In this document: in pieces, positions 1-8,431 of the stretch
Position numbering within the stretch: the stretch's first letter is position 1
Layout: every line of letters begins with the position of its first letter
Assembly: GCA_041658205.1 (NCBI GenBank)
Contig: JBBAAO010000001.1
Coordinates: 1,364,001-1,428,000 of the forward strand
Direction of reading: 5' to 3'
DNA length: 64,000 nucleotides
Source: Bacteroidota bacterium
GTDB lineage: Bacteria; Bacteroidota; Ignavibacteria; UBA10030; UBA8401
Translations under genes and position numbers: made by a program
The notes under the pieces: model-generated
Seen by the model: the letters and a program-made list of their open reading frames with translations, nothing else
The model's database searches: none
What the model was told of the DNA's origin: nothing

Positions 1-71
1 TAGCGCTTCCGTTTAATGAAACAGCGACACCAAAAAATAATGAATTGGAAAAAACAGGAACAGCAGTGTGA
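1..71 (+). CDS. 3' end of a probable sensor histidine kinase (partial)
   Basis: An open frame entering from the left edge (codons in phase from base 3) stops at TGA 69-71. The visible tail reads ALPFNETATPKNNELEKTGT then AV. An LPF tripeptide close to the C-terminus is how the HATPase_c domain of many histidine kinases ends. The stop overlaps the GTG start of the archaemetzincin gene, which itself overlaps a response regulator gene, so a kinase partner is what the context predicts. Only 22 residues are visible, so the identity is an inference from the tail and the neighbours; an unrelated protein is possible. Confidence 0.5.
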   Translation, partial: ALPFNETATPKNNELEKTGTAV

Positions 72-637
72 AATCGATCTATCTTGCACCATTTGGAATG
101 ATTGATGAAGAAGCGATGTCTACACTCGAAACTTCTCTTTGGCAGATTTTCGGTTTTGACATTAAGCGATTACCCGTTCTACCGGAACCGGAGTATGCAT
201 TGGATCAAAAAACGAAACAATACAATTCGACGTTGATATTAAAAGACCTTCTGCGTCGTGTGCCGAATGATGCTGTGAGAGTACTTGGGATAACGCAATG
301 CGACTTATTTATTCCCATGCTTAGTTTTGTATTTGGTCACGCACAAGTGAATGGGCCGGTTGCGGTTATTTCTCTGGCGCGACTGCATCAACAGTTTTAT
401 CATCTGCCGGAGAATAAACTTCTGTTCATACGCAGAATGATGAAAGAAGCCGTCCACGAGCTCGGACATACATTCGGTTTAGTTCATTGTTCGGATACAC
501 AATGTGCAATGTCATTATCAAACGCTATTCAACAGGTTGACAAAAAAACAGAAGAGTTATGCGCAAACTGTTCCATACTCTTCGATGAAATCAGTAAACA
601 TATTCGCCGTGAGAACGGCATGGAGATAGTACAATGA
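68..637 (+). CDS. amzA: Archaemetzincin-type zinc metalloprotease (peptidase family M54)
   Basis: A 189-residue protein with the archaemetzincin signature: zinc helix HELGHTFGLVH (H130, E131, H134, H140), directly followed by C141, C146, M148 and a C165-x2-C168 pair. In this family the extra cysteines form a second, structural zinc site, and M148 is the Met-turn equivalent. The length is normal for compact bacterial and archaeal members. It has no signal peptide and is probably cytoplasmic. The GTG start at 68 overlaps the preceding stop (GTGA), and the stop overlaps the ATG of the next gene (ATGA), so it is translationally coupled between two-component genes. Physiological substrates of bacterial archaemetzincins are not established. 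Family assignment is firm; a role in the signalling operon is inference. Confidence 0.9.
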   Translation: MKSIYLAPFGMIDEEAMSTLETSLWQIFGFDIKRLPVLPEPEYALDQKTKQYNSTLILKDLLRRVPNDAVRVLGITQCDLFIPMLSFVFGHAQVNGPVAVISLARLHQQFYHLPENKLLFIRRMMKEAVHELGHTFGLVHCSDTQCAMSLSNAIQQVDKKTEELCANCSILFDEISKHIRRENGMEIVQ

Positions 638-1995
638 AAAAGTTATGGAATATTATGGTAGTGGACGACGAAGAAGTGATGCGTGAATCTCTTGCGGCAT
701 GGCTGCGAGAAGATGGCTATTCGGTCGATACCGCGGAATCCGGCAGAGATGCCATCGAAAAGACAAAACTGAAAGAGTATGCCATCTATTTTATTGATTT
801 AAAAATGCCCGGCGGTCATGACGGAATCGAAACCATGATGGAAATACGTAAAATTCAATCTGAAGCGTCCATCATAATTGTCACAGCATATGCAACTGTC
901 GATACGGCCATCACGGCGATGAAGGAAGGGGCACAGGAGTATATAGTTAAACCATGTAACCCAGAGGAAATCTCTTTGTTGGTTAGTCGCATCATAAAAA
1001 TTAAAAACCTCCAGCGAGAAAATTCCATTCTTAGAAAAAAATTATCAAAACAATATAATTTCTGCGACATCATCAGCAAAAATCCGAAAATGATGGAAAT
1101 CTTTGGCTTAATCAAAGAAGTGGCTAGTTTGCGAAGCACAGTGATGATACAGGGAGAAAGCGGAACAGGAAAAGAATTAATAGCCCGCGCCATTCATTTT
1201 GCCGGGGACAGAGCCGGTAAACCATTCGTGGGAGTTTCATGTGCGGCTTTAACGGAATCATTATTAGAGTCTGAATTGTTCGGACATGAAAAAGGTTCGT
1301 TTACCGGAGCAACAGGACAAAAGAAGGGAAAATTTGAAATTGCTGAAGGAGGGACAATTTTTCTTGATGAGATCGGTGATATTTCACCGAAGCTGCAATT
1401 GAATTTACTCCGGATTTTACAGGAGAGAAATTTTTATCGTGTCGGTGGCACGGAACAAATAAATGTGGATGTACGGGTGATAGCTGCAACCAACAGAAAT
1501 CTTGAAGAAGCAGTGCGCGACGGAAAATTCCGGGACGATCTGTTCTACAGACTGAATGTGATCAATATTCATCTCCCCCCGCTGCGTGACAGACGGGAGG
1601 ATATTCCGCTGTTGGTGCATAACTTTATCGAGCATATCGGTCCGGAATTGTGCCGGGAAGTCCACGATATTTCTGAAGGAGCAATGAAAATATTATTGAG
1701 TCATCAATGGCCCGGGAATGTACGGGAATTGGAAAATGCTGTTGAACGTGCAATTGTTACTTGCAAAACTAAGATACTGATGGAAGAGGATTTTGGATTT
1801 CTCAACGTACATGGAAATGAAAGGAAACAATGGGATATTCCTGTTGAATTAACATTGGACGAAATTGAGAATCAGGCGATAACAGCCACACTGCAGCGAA
1901 CACATGGCAATATCAAAGAAGCATCGACAATTCTGGGTGTAGATCGCTCGACATTGTATGACAGGATTAAAAAGTACAATCTTCCAAGAAATTGA
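634..1995 (+). CDS. NtrC-family sigma-54-dependent response regulator
   Basis: This 453-residue protein has three domains: an N-terminal receiver (about 1-120) with acidic pocket D11-D12 and phospho-acceptor D55 in FIDLKMP; a central AAA+ sigma-54 activator domain (about 145-375) with Walker A GESGTGKE and the sigma-54-contacting loop GSFTGA, a common variant of GAFTGA; and a C-terminal Fis-type helix-turn-helix (about 410-450). It should activate sigma-54 promoters when phosphorylated, presumably by the kinase whose end is at the window edge. It starts inside the amzA stop codon (ATGA) and is followed by a strong terminator, so it is the last gene of its operon. The target genes cannot be told from the window. 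Confidence 0.93.
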   Translation: MKKLWNIMVVDDEEVMRESLAAWLREDGYSVDTAESGRDAIEKTKLKEYAIYFIDLKMPGGHDGIETMMEIRKIQSEASIIIVTAYATVDTAITAMKEGAQEYIVKPCNPEEISLLVSRIIKIKNLQRENSILRKKLSKQYNFCDIISKNPKMMEIFGLIKEVASLRSTVMIQGESGTGKELIARAIHFAGDRAGKPFVGVSCAALTESLLESELFGHEKGSFTGATGQKKGKFEIAEGGTIFLDEIGDISPKLQLNLLRILQERNFYRVGGTEQINVDVRVIAATNRNLEEAVRDGKFRDDLFYRLNVINIHLPPLRDRREDIPLLVHNFIEHIGPELCREVHDISEGAMKILLSHQWPGNVRELENAVERAIVTCKTKILMEEDFGFLNVHGNERKQWDIPVELTLDEIENQAITATLQRTHGNIKEASTILGVDRSTLYDRIKKYNLPRN

Positions 1996-2034
1996 ACTGT
2001 GGCAAAAATAGTGTTACATTGATCTATAGGTTAT

Positions 2035-2065
2035 GATCCGTCGATCTTCGACGGATTTTTTTTTT
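2035..2065 (+). terminator. Rho-independent terminator after the response regulator gene
   Basis: A perfect 9-bp stem, ATCCGTCGA (2036-2044) and TCGACGGAT (2048-2056), closes a TCT loop and runs into a tract of ten T (2056-2065). It lies 40 bases after the response regulator stop and 18 bases before ypdA, so it separates the two transcription units. Confidence 0.9.
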
Positions 2066-2082
2066 GAAGCGATTGTAGAATT

Positions 2083-3039
2083 ATGTTTGATCTTATTATT
2101 GTTGGTGCAGGACCTTCCGGACTTTCTGTTGCGATCGAAGCGAAGAAGAACGGATTGAATTATTTGGTTATCGAAAAAGGTGGAATTGTCCATTCAATAC
2201 AGCATTTTCCCGCAGAAATGACATTTTTTTCCACTCCTGAGCTTTTAGAAATCGGAAATGTTCCATTCACTTCGGCGCATATGCGACCCTCACGCGCAGA
2301 AGGACTGGAATACTATACTAAAGTAGCCGAATATTATGCACTGAATTGCCATTTTTTTGAATCAGTAATTTCAATTAATCCTTCAGGTTCGCGTTTTGTT
2401 GTCAGCACTTCTCAATCGACATATCAAACAAAGAATGTTGTTCTTGCAACAGGATATTACGATCATCCCAATTTACTGAATATTGCGGGGGAACATCTTC
2501 CTAAAGTGTCTCATTATTATAATGAACCATATTCGTTTTACCATCAAAATGTGATGGTGATCGGCGCTAAAAATTCTGCAGCAATAGCAGCGTTGGAATT
2601 GTTTAGACACGGAGCTCACGTTACACTCGTTCATCGTGGTGAGACACTTTCCGAAAAAATTAAATATTGGATCCTTCCGGATATCGAAAACAGAATCAAG
2701 GAACAATCGATCAAAGCACTGTTCAACACGCAAGTAATGGAAATCAAAGAGAAAAGTGTCAGAGTAAAAAATACCGATGGAGAATACGATATCGAGAATG
2801 ATTTCGTTTTCGCTCTGATCGGTTACCATCCGGATTACGATTTTCTTCGGTCATGCGGTATCGCGTTAGATACTGAAAGTTACGTGCCACAACAAAATCC
2901 TGATTCATTTGAAACGAATGTAAAGGGGATATATGTTGCCGGTTCCATCATAGCCGGAAAAAACAACAATTCTATTTTCATTGAAAATGGAAGATTACAT
3001 GGAAAAATTATAATAGACGCTCTTCGAAAGACGTTATAA
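2083..3039 (+). CDS. ypdA: YpdA-family FAD/NAD(P)-dependent thiol-disulfide reductase
   Basis: A 318-residue two-dinucleotide-domain flavoprotein with an N-terminal FAD motif VGAGPSGLS (about 7-15) and a mid-protein NADPH motif VIGAKNSAAIAA (about 158-169). It ends with the FAD-side GIYVAGS segment. The set IQHFPAEMTFFSTPELLEIG near residue 45 is characteristic of YpdA (bacillithiol disulfide reductase, Bdr). It lacks the CxxC of thioredoxin reductase, as YpdA does. In Firmicutes YpdA reduces bacillithiol disulfide, and several Bacteroidota-Chlorobi lineages also make bacillithiol-like thiols, so a low-molecular-weight thiol redox role is likely. It stands alone between a terminator and the atpD promoter region. 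Confidence 0.8.
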   Translation: MFDLIIVGAGPSGLSVAIEAKKNGLNYLVIEKGGIVHSIQHFPAEMTFFSTPELLEIGNVPFTSAHMRPSRAEGLEYYTKVAEYYALNCHFFESVISINPSGSRFVVSTSQSTYQTKNVVLATGYYDHPNLLNIAGEHLPKVSHYYNEPYSFYHQNVMVIGAKNSAAIAALELFRHGAHVTLVHRGETLSEKIKYWILPDIENRIKEQSIKALFNTQVMEIKEKSVRVKNTDGEYDIENDFVFALIGYHPDYDFLRSCGIALDTESYVPQQNPDSFETNVKGIYVAGSIIAGKNNNSIFIENGRLHGKIIIDALRKTL

Positions 3040-3084
3040 TTGCTTTTCTCTGTACAGCGTTACAATTATTCATGAAGTTTTACA

Positions 3085-3113
3085 TTGATTATCTTCCAAA
3101 AACTCCTTATTTT
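3085..3113 (+). promoter_or_regulatory. Candidate promoter for atpDC
   Basis: TTGATT (3085-3090) and TATTTT (3108-3113) are separated by 17 bases, about 50 bases upstream of the atpD ATG, in an AT-rich 124-bp gap. This resembles a sigma-70 promoter. It is by eye only, and promoters in the Bacteroidota group often deviate from this pattern. Confidence 0.35.
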
Positions 3114-3163
3114 ACTTCACTTTTGTAATAAAAATCATCAAATCGAACTTTGAAAGGAAAGCA

Positions 3164-4573
3164 ATGAACGAAGGAACAATTGTTCAAGTAATAGGACCTG
3201 TTGTTGATATTGATTTTTCAGATGGAACACCACCAACTGTATTAAATGCAATCAAAATTCCCCGTACGAACATCGAAGGTCATAAAGAAAATCTAATTGT
3301 TGAAGTGCAGCAGCATCTAGGAGAGAACCGTGTGCGTACGATTGCGATGGATTCAACGGATGGTCTTGTTCGCGGAATGAAAGCGATTGATACCGGTAAT
3401 CCTATTTCTATTCCTGTCGGACCAAATACACTCGGTCGATTGATTAATGTTATCGGTGATGGAATTGACGGACTGGGAGAAATTAAAGGTGTTACAAAAT
3501 ATCCTATTCATCGTCCGGCACCAAGATTTGAAGATCTTTCTACCCAAAAAGAGATGTTTGAAACAGGTATTAAAGTTGTTGACCTTCTCGAACCATACAC
3601 CAAAGGGGGAAAGACTGGTTTGTTTGGCGGTGCGGGTGTAGGAAAGACAGTGTTGATTCAAGAATTGATCCGTAACATTGCTGCTGAACATGGCGGTTAC
3701 TCAGTGTTTGCCGGTGTTGGAGAGCGTACTCGAGAAGGAAACGATCTTTGGTTAGAAATGAAAGAATCAGGTGTTCTTGCAAAGACTGCTCTTGTATTTG
3801 GTCAAATGAACGAACCTCCGGGAGCACGTCTTCGTGTTGCATTAACCGGGTTGTCCATTGCAGAATATTTCCGTGATGATGAAGGAAAAGATGTTCTGTT
3901 ATTTATTGATAATATTTTCCGTTTCACGCAGGCAGGTTCCGAAGTGTCAGCACTTCTTGGACGTATGCCTTCTGCAGTGGGTTATCAACCGACTCTTGCG
4001 ACAGAAATGGGTGCGTTGCAGGAACGAATCACATCCACGAAAAAAGGTTCCATCACATCAGTGCAGGCAATTTATGTTCCTGCTGATGACTTGACCGATC
4101 CCGCACCGGCAGCAGCATTCTCTCACTTGGATGCGACAACAGTGTTAAGCCGTCAGATTTCTGAACTTGGAATTTATCCCGCCGTTGATCCGCTCGATTC
4201 AACGTCGCGTATTATGGATCCGCTGATCGTCGGCCAACATCACTATGATGTGGCAAAATCTGTAAAAGTAATTTTACAGCAGTATAAAGATCTTCAGGAT
4301 ATCATCAACATCCTTGGGATGGATGAACTTTCTGATGAGGATAAACTCACAGTGTCGCGTGCTCGTAAAATCCAACGCTTCTTGTCGCAGCCGTTCCACG
4401 TTGCGGAACAGTTTACCGGTATTCCCGGACGTTATGTAAAACTGGAAGACACCATTAAAGGATTTAAGATGATTGTCGACGGTGAATGCGATCAATTGCC
4501 GGAACAAGCATTTTTAATGTGCGGTGGAATTGAAGAAGTATTTGAAAAAGCAAAAGCATTACAGGCAGCATAA
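3164..4573 (+). CDS. atpD: F-type ATP synthase subunit beta
   Basis: A 469-residue catalytic subunit of F1. Walker A GGAGVGKT lies at 155-162, the catalytic GERTREGND at about 186-194, and the Walker B-like LLFIDNIFRF at about 245. It also has the ALLGRMPSAVGYQPTLATEMG stretch seen in nearly all beta subunits, and the length is normal. It is preceded by AGGAAAG and followed 5 bases later by atpC. The other F1Fo genes are not next to it. An isolated atpD-atpC pair is the usual arrangement in Bacteroidota and Chlorobi, which supports the taxonomic call. It makes ATP at the inner membrane using the ion gradient to which the Ehr-like complex further along could contribute. Confidence 0.98.
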   Translation: MNEGTIVQVIGPVVDIDFSDGTPPTVLNAIKIPRTNIEGHKENLIVEVQQHLGENRVRTIAMDSTDGLVRGMKAIDTGNPISIPVGPNTLGRLINVIGDGIDGLGEIKGVTKYPIHRPAPRFEDLSTQKEMFETGIKVVDLLEPYTKGGKTGLFGGAGVGKTVLIQELIRNIAAEHGGYSVFAGVGERTREGNDLWLEMKESGVLAKTALVFGQMNEPPGARLRVALTGLSIAEYFRDDEGKDVLLFIDNIFRFTQAGSEVSALLGRMPSAVGYQPTLATEMGALQERITSTKKGSITSVQAIYVPADDLTDPAPAAAFSHLDATTVLSRQISELGIYPAVDPLDSTSRIMDPLIVGQHHYDVAKSVKVILQQYKDLQDIINILGMDELSDEDKLTVSRARKIQRFLSQPFHVAEQFTGIPGRYVKLEDTIKGFKMIVDGECDQLPEQAFLMCGGIEEVFEKAKALQAA

Positions 4574-4578
4574 TTCCT

Positions 4579-4989
4579 ATGGCAGATAAAAAATTTCAAT
4601 TAGATATTGTAACACCTGCCAAGACGGTCTTTACCGGCGAGGTTCAGAGTTTCACTGCGCCGGGTGTGATCGGAAACTTTCAGGTCTTGTTCAATCACGC
4701 TCCATTGCTTTCCGCTATCGGCATCGGTGAAATTAAAGTGACCGATGTCGTTGGAAAGGTGTCGCGGTTTGCTACCACTGGTGGATTTGTTGAAGTAAAA
4801 TCCAACAAAGTGATCGTCCTTGCAGAATCCGCAGAAAGTGAAGAAGAGATAAATATTGAACGAGCGGAGAAATCGAAACAGCGTGCAAACGATCGTCTGA
4901 CGAAAAAGCAATCCGATACGGATGTTGAACGTGCTCGTGTCGCCTTGAATCGAGCAATTAATCGTTTAAAAATTGCTTCAAAAAAATAA
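4579..4989 (+). CDS. atpC: F-type ATP synthase subunit epsilon
   Basis: A 136-residue protein with the N-terminal beta-sandwich of epsilon (LDIVTPAKTVFTGEVQSFTAPG) from residue 6 and a C-terminal pair of helices rich in Arg, Lys and Glu (about 90-136). Both parts of the subunit are therefore present, including the helical hairpin that can inhibit ATP hydrolysis. It sits 5 bases after atpD and is closed by a terminator, so the transcript is an atpDC bicistron. Confidence 0.95.
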   Translation: MADKKFQLDIVTPAKTVFTGEVQSFTAPGVIGNFQVLFNHAPLLSAIGIGEIKVTDVVGKVSRFATTGGFVEVKSNKVIVLAESAESEEEINIERAEKSKQRANDRLTKKQSDTDVERARVALNRAINRLKIASKK

Positions 4990-5008
4990 ATGAACATTGT
5001 GTAATCAT

Positions 5009-5041
5009 AGCCCACTGAAGATCGCTTCCGTGGGCTTTTTT
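5009..5041 (+). terminator. Rho-independent terminator after atpC
   Basis: Stem AGCCCAC (5009-5015) and GTGGGCT (5030-5036) with a 14-base loop, followed by TTTTT. It lies 20 bases after the atpC stop and 18 bases before alr. Confidence 0.85.
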
Positions 5042-5058
5042 ATTTAAATCAAAATTTC

Positions 5059-6177
5059 ATGCGCCCAACCTTTGCGGAAATTGATCTTCGAGCGATCAAT
5101 ACGAATCTCAAGAACATTCGCAAGAAGATCGGAAAACATCCGTTGATTATGGCGGTAGTAAAGGCAAATGCGTATGGACATGGTGTCATTCCGGTAGTTC
5201 AAGCGATTATTAAAAGAAAAAGTGCCGAATATTTTGGTGTTGCCATTGTTGAAGAAGGTATTGAACTACGCAATGCCAAAATCCAATTTCCCATTCATGT
5301 CTTTACCGCACCACTTCTTCATCAACTAACTTTGTATGTGCAACACAATCTCGAAGCGACTATCTGTGATTTATCCACAGCGAAGAGACTCAATGCACTT
5401 GCAAAAAAAAGTGACAAGACTGTCTCAATTCATGTAAAGATTGATACTGGAATGGGGCGAATTGGGGTAAAACCTAGCGAGGCAGTACAACTGGTAAAAT
5501 CGATTTCAACGTTGTCAAACATTTTTATAAAAGGAATCTGGACTCACTTCGCTTCGTCCGATGAAACTAATCTATCCTTTGCCAATGAACAGCTGCAAAA
5601 ATTTCGATCGATAGTTACCACTCTGGAACTAAATGGGATCCATATCCCCCTAGTGCATTGCGCTAACAGTGGAGCCATTTTACAGATGCCTGATTCCTAT
5701 TTCGATATGGTCAGACCGGGAATTATGATGTACGGATATACACCGTCTGCAGAAACAAAAAAAACGGTAGACATAACTCCTGCACTTTCGTTAAAGGCGC
5801 GAGTTGGTTTTACAAAATCAGTAGAAAAGGGAACGAGTATCAGTTATTCGAGGCGGTATTATGCAAAGAAAAAAACAACAATTGCGAGCGTTACTGTTGG
5901 ATATGCTGATGGATATTTTCGTACATTAACCAATAAAACTTTTGCTTTAATCAGAGGTAAAAAATTCCCTGTTGTCGGAACAATTTGTATGGATCAAATT
6001 ATGATTGATGTGGGGAATGAAACAGTGAACGTGGGAGATGAAGTAGTCCTGATCGGCCGGAGCGGAAGCAAAAACATCACTGCGTGGGATATTTCACACT
6101 CTATCGGAACCATTCCGTACGAAGTGACCTGTGCAGTATCACAACGTGTTCCCAGAAAATATATCAATGGAAAGTAA
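5059..6177 (+). CDS. alr: Alanine racemase
   Basis: A 372-residue fold-type III PLP enzyme that interconverts L- and D-alanine for peptidoglycan synthesis in the cytoplasm. The PLP-binding lysine is K35 in VVKANAYGHG, and the second catalytic base, a tyrosine, lies in the ISYSRRYY region near residue 260. The GTICMDQIMIDVG motif of the C-terminal beta domain is present. The start has no obvious strong ribosome site, but the N-terminal RPTFAEIDLRAI is where Alr proteins normally begin. Its 3' end overlaps the next gene by 11 bases. Confidence 0.95.
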   Translation: MRPTFAEIDLRAINTNLKNIRKKIGKHPLIMAVVKANAYGHGVIPVVQAIIKRKSAEYFGVAIVEEGIELRNAKIQFPIHVFTAPLLHQLTLYVQHNLEATICDLSTAKRLNALAKKSDKTVSIHVKIDTGMGRIGVKPSEAVQLVKSISTLSNIFIKGIWTHFASSDETNLSFANEQLQKFRSIVTTLELNGIHIPLVHCANSGAILQMPDSYFDMVRPGIMMYGYTPSAETKKTVDITPALSLKARVGFTKSVEKGTSISYSRRYYAKKKTTIASVTVGYADGYFRTLTNKTFALIRGKKFPVVGTICMDQIMIDVGNETVNVGDEVVLIGRSGSKNITAWDISHSIGTIPYEVTCAVSQRVPRKYINGK

Positions 6178-7108
6178 CGAAGAATATTTATTAAGAGCAT
6201 TGCGCAGAACAAGTGGAGGTTTGACCGACAGTTTGATCCCTGCTCACGGTGCAAAGTTAACGAAGTTGTTGCAACGATTTGAATCGGCTGATTCCATTGG
6301 TCATGAAGTCAAATCACTCTTGCATGTCCAAGGTTTCGGTAAATGTTCTCTCGCGATGGAATGGCTATTAGAACGAACAAAGCGATCAAATGATTTTAAC
6401 GCTCCGGAGCAATTTGAAAGCGATGTTCTACTGTTGAATGAAAAATTGTTTGAAGCATTTCTGAATCAACCGTTCGATATGCCGGACTTTTCCCGTTCAT
6501 TCGAAGCTCCGGCAAGACCAATCCAACAGGATATCGAGATTTCCCAGGATGAATTTTTGGGAACAAGTTATCCATCACAAGAAAATGATGTATCGGTTCA
6601 GTCAGAACAATCCATTGAACCCGTTCAAGCAACGATGGAAGAGCCGGATTGGAATACCGCTCCAACGATAACTCCTTTTGAATCCGCATTAGCAGATACA
6701 TCAACACCGTTGGAACAGAATGATGCTTCACCTGCGCTCTCCGTTGCAATGAATGCCGACCTTTTTGATGCAATGGAACGTATTGCACAAACATCAATAG
6801 AATTTTTTGATAAGCAATCCAGTGACCGTCCTATTGCAATGGCAGTGTTACGTGTTACGGTCCGTGCTGCGCTTGATACGGCGAAAGTATCGGAAAATGT
6901 TGTGGGCCAAGATTTTTGTGAAGCATACTTGCGAATGATAGCATATGCAGATGAACAGGGAAAGATTCGCAGCGATGTATTTGCCGATACTATTCGTGAT
7001 ATCGGAGACAGACTTTCATTCTCCTTACAACAAACTTCTGGTGGAATTACGTTATTAAACAATCTTACAAAATACATTAAGGATCCCAAAGAACTTTTGA
7101 AAAAATAA
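6167..7108 (+). CDS. Hypothetical acidic two-part protein between alr and manC
   Basis: A 313-residue protein, if started at ATG 6167, which overlaps the alr stop by 11 bases; an ATG at 6131 would give 325 residues with a larger overlap. I do not recognise a family. An N-terminal helical segment (about 1-85) and a C-terminal helical segment (about 185-313) are joined by an acidic, Pro-, Ser- and Glu-rich linker (about 100-175) that looks disordered. There is no signal peptide, membrane helix or catalytic motif. It stands 2 bases before manC and so is very likely co-transcribed with alr and manC. A scaffold or adaptor role is possible but unsupported. Confidence 0.7.
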   Translation: MESNEEYLLRALRRTSGGLTDSLIPAHGAKLTKLLQRFESADSIGHEVKSLLHVQGFGKCSLAMEWLLERTKRSNDFNAPEQFESDVLLLNEKLFEAFLNQPFDMPDFSRSFEAPARPIQQDIEISQDEFLGTSYPSQENDVSVQSEQSIEPVQATMEEPDWNTAPTITPFESALADTSTPLEQNDASPALSVAMNADLFDAMERIAQTSIEFFDKQSSDRPIAMAVLRVTVRAALDTAKVSENVVGQDFCEAYLRMIAYADEQGKIRSDVFADTIRDIGDRLSFSLQQTSGGITLLNNLTKYIKDPKELLKK

Positions 7109-7110
7109 TT

Positions 7111-8208
7111 ATGGAAAATCAACAACAGATCTATGCAGTAATTATGGCTGGCGGTGTTGGTTCAAGATTTTGGCCGCGGAGCCGGGAAAAAAATCCAAAA
7201 CAGTTGCTGGAAATTGTCGGTGAAGGTACAATGATACAAAATACCGTGAAACGTCTGCACGGTTTTGTCGAAGAAAAAAATGTGTTTATTGTGACAAATA
7301 AACTGCAAAAGAATGCTATTATAAAACAACTTCCAAATGTTCCGGTAGAAAATATTATTGTAGAACCGGTCGGGCGAAATACTGCACCATGCATCGGACT
7401 TGCCGCACTATTTATCGATAGACTTGATCCAAAGGGAATAATGATTGTGCTTCCCGCTGATCATATCATTGCAAATGAATCTGAATTTATTCGTGTCTTA
7501 AAAACCTCAGCACAGGTTGCGCATATTACCGCAGGACTAGTAACAATAGGAATTCACCCGACACATCCTGAAACTGGATATGGGTATATTCAGGCAAAGG
7601 ATAAAAGCGAAGAAACACAACCGGTAAATATGAGCGGTGTATTTGAAGTGAAAACATTTGCTGAAAAACCAAATTTTCCTACTGCTGTTAAATTTCTGGA
7701 AAGCGGTGATTTCTATTGGAATAGCGGAATGTTTATTTGGAGAGTTGATACAATCCTTAGTGAGATGCAAAAAAGTCTCCCCGAATTACATAGTCAATTG
7801 CTCAATGTACAACCTTCCATCGGGACATCGTTATTTGAACAGAGTCTGGAAACGGCTTATGGAATTATTCGCGGTATTTCCATCGATTATGGTGTGATGG
7901 AAAAAGCATCCCGAGTGTACGTAGTCAAAGGTGATTTTGGATGGAATGATCTCGGATCGTGGGATGAAGTAAATAGGATATCACCAAAGGATGAAAACGG
8001 AAATTACCTTCATGGCAAGGTGATCTCTGTGCATTCCAAGAACACGTATGTTCATACGTCGGACAAATTGATTGCGACGGTTGGGGTGGAAGATATTATT
8101 GTTATTAATACACCCGACGCTATACTTGTCTGCAAAAAAGGCGCTTCGCAGGATGTGAAAGAGATTGTCGATCATCTGAAACGAAAACAGATGAATGAAT
8201 ATTTGTAA
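7111..8208 (+). CDS. manC: Mannose-1-phosphate guanylyltransferase
   Basis: A 365-residue nucleotidyltransferase making GDP-mannose from mannose-1-phosphate and GTP. The N-terminal signature GGVGSRFWPRSREKNPKQLL (about residues 14-33) contains the catalytic Arg and Lys of sugar-phosphate nucleotidyltransferases. The WNSGMFIW and DYGVMEK segments near 210 and 265 are typical of the GMP family. It lacks the fused C-terminal isomerase domain of long ManC proteins. GDP-mannose feeds glycan, O-antigen or glycosylation pathways. Its stop codon forms the left edge of a palindromic mini-element. Confidence 0.92.
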   Translation: MENQQQIYAVIMAGGVGSRFWPRSREKNPKQLLEIVGEGTMIQNTVKRLHGFVEEKNVFIVTNKLQKNAIIKQLPNVPVENIIVEPVGRNTAPCIGLAALFIDRLDPKGIMIVLPADHIIANESEFIRVLKTSAQVAHITAGLVTIGIHPTHPETGYGYIQAKDKSEETQPVNMSGVFEVKTFAEKPNFPTAVKFLESGDFYWNSGMFIWRVDTILSEMQKSLPELHSQLLNVQPSIGTSLFEQSLETAYGIIRGISIDYGVMEKASRVYVVKGDFGWNDLGSWDEVNRISPKDENGNYLHGKVISVHSKNTYVHTSDKLIATVGVEDIIVINTPDAILVCKKGASQDVKEIVDHLKRKQMNEYL

Positions 8209-8366
8209 CTACTCAGCAGAATTATATAAAAATTCAAAAACATACCACCAAATCACAAAAACACGAAAGTGCACAAAAAGAATTTGAACTATTACTCCAA
8301 CAAAGTTGGTGAAATTTAGTGTTTTTGTGTTTTAGTGGCAAAAAAATCATTAACGCTGAGTAATTA
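8206..8366. repeat. 161-bp palindromic mini-element (nested inverted repeats)
   Basis: Outer arms TAACTACTCAGC (8206-8217) and GCTGAGTAATTA (8355-8366) pair at 11 of 12 positions. Inside them a 24-base arm at 8245-8268 pairs with 8315-8338 at 21 of 24 positions (core CACAAAAACAC against GTGTTTTTGTG). Inside that is a short perfect hairpin CCAAC-AAA-GTTGG (8297-8309). No open frame lies within. The symmetric nesting looks like a MITE- or REP-type non-autonomous repeat. The left arm begins at the manC stop codon, so the element may also help end that transcript. Confidence 0.6.
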
Positions 8367-8431
8367 CGAATATCTTTAAAATACATACAGATCAAATTAT
8401 TTCTTCCCATTATTTCCCCTTTACAGGAGAT

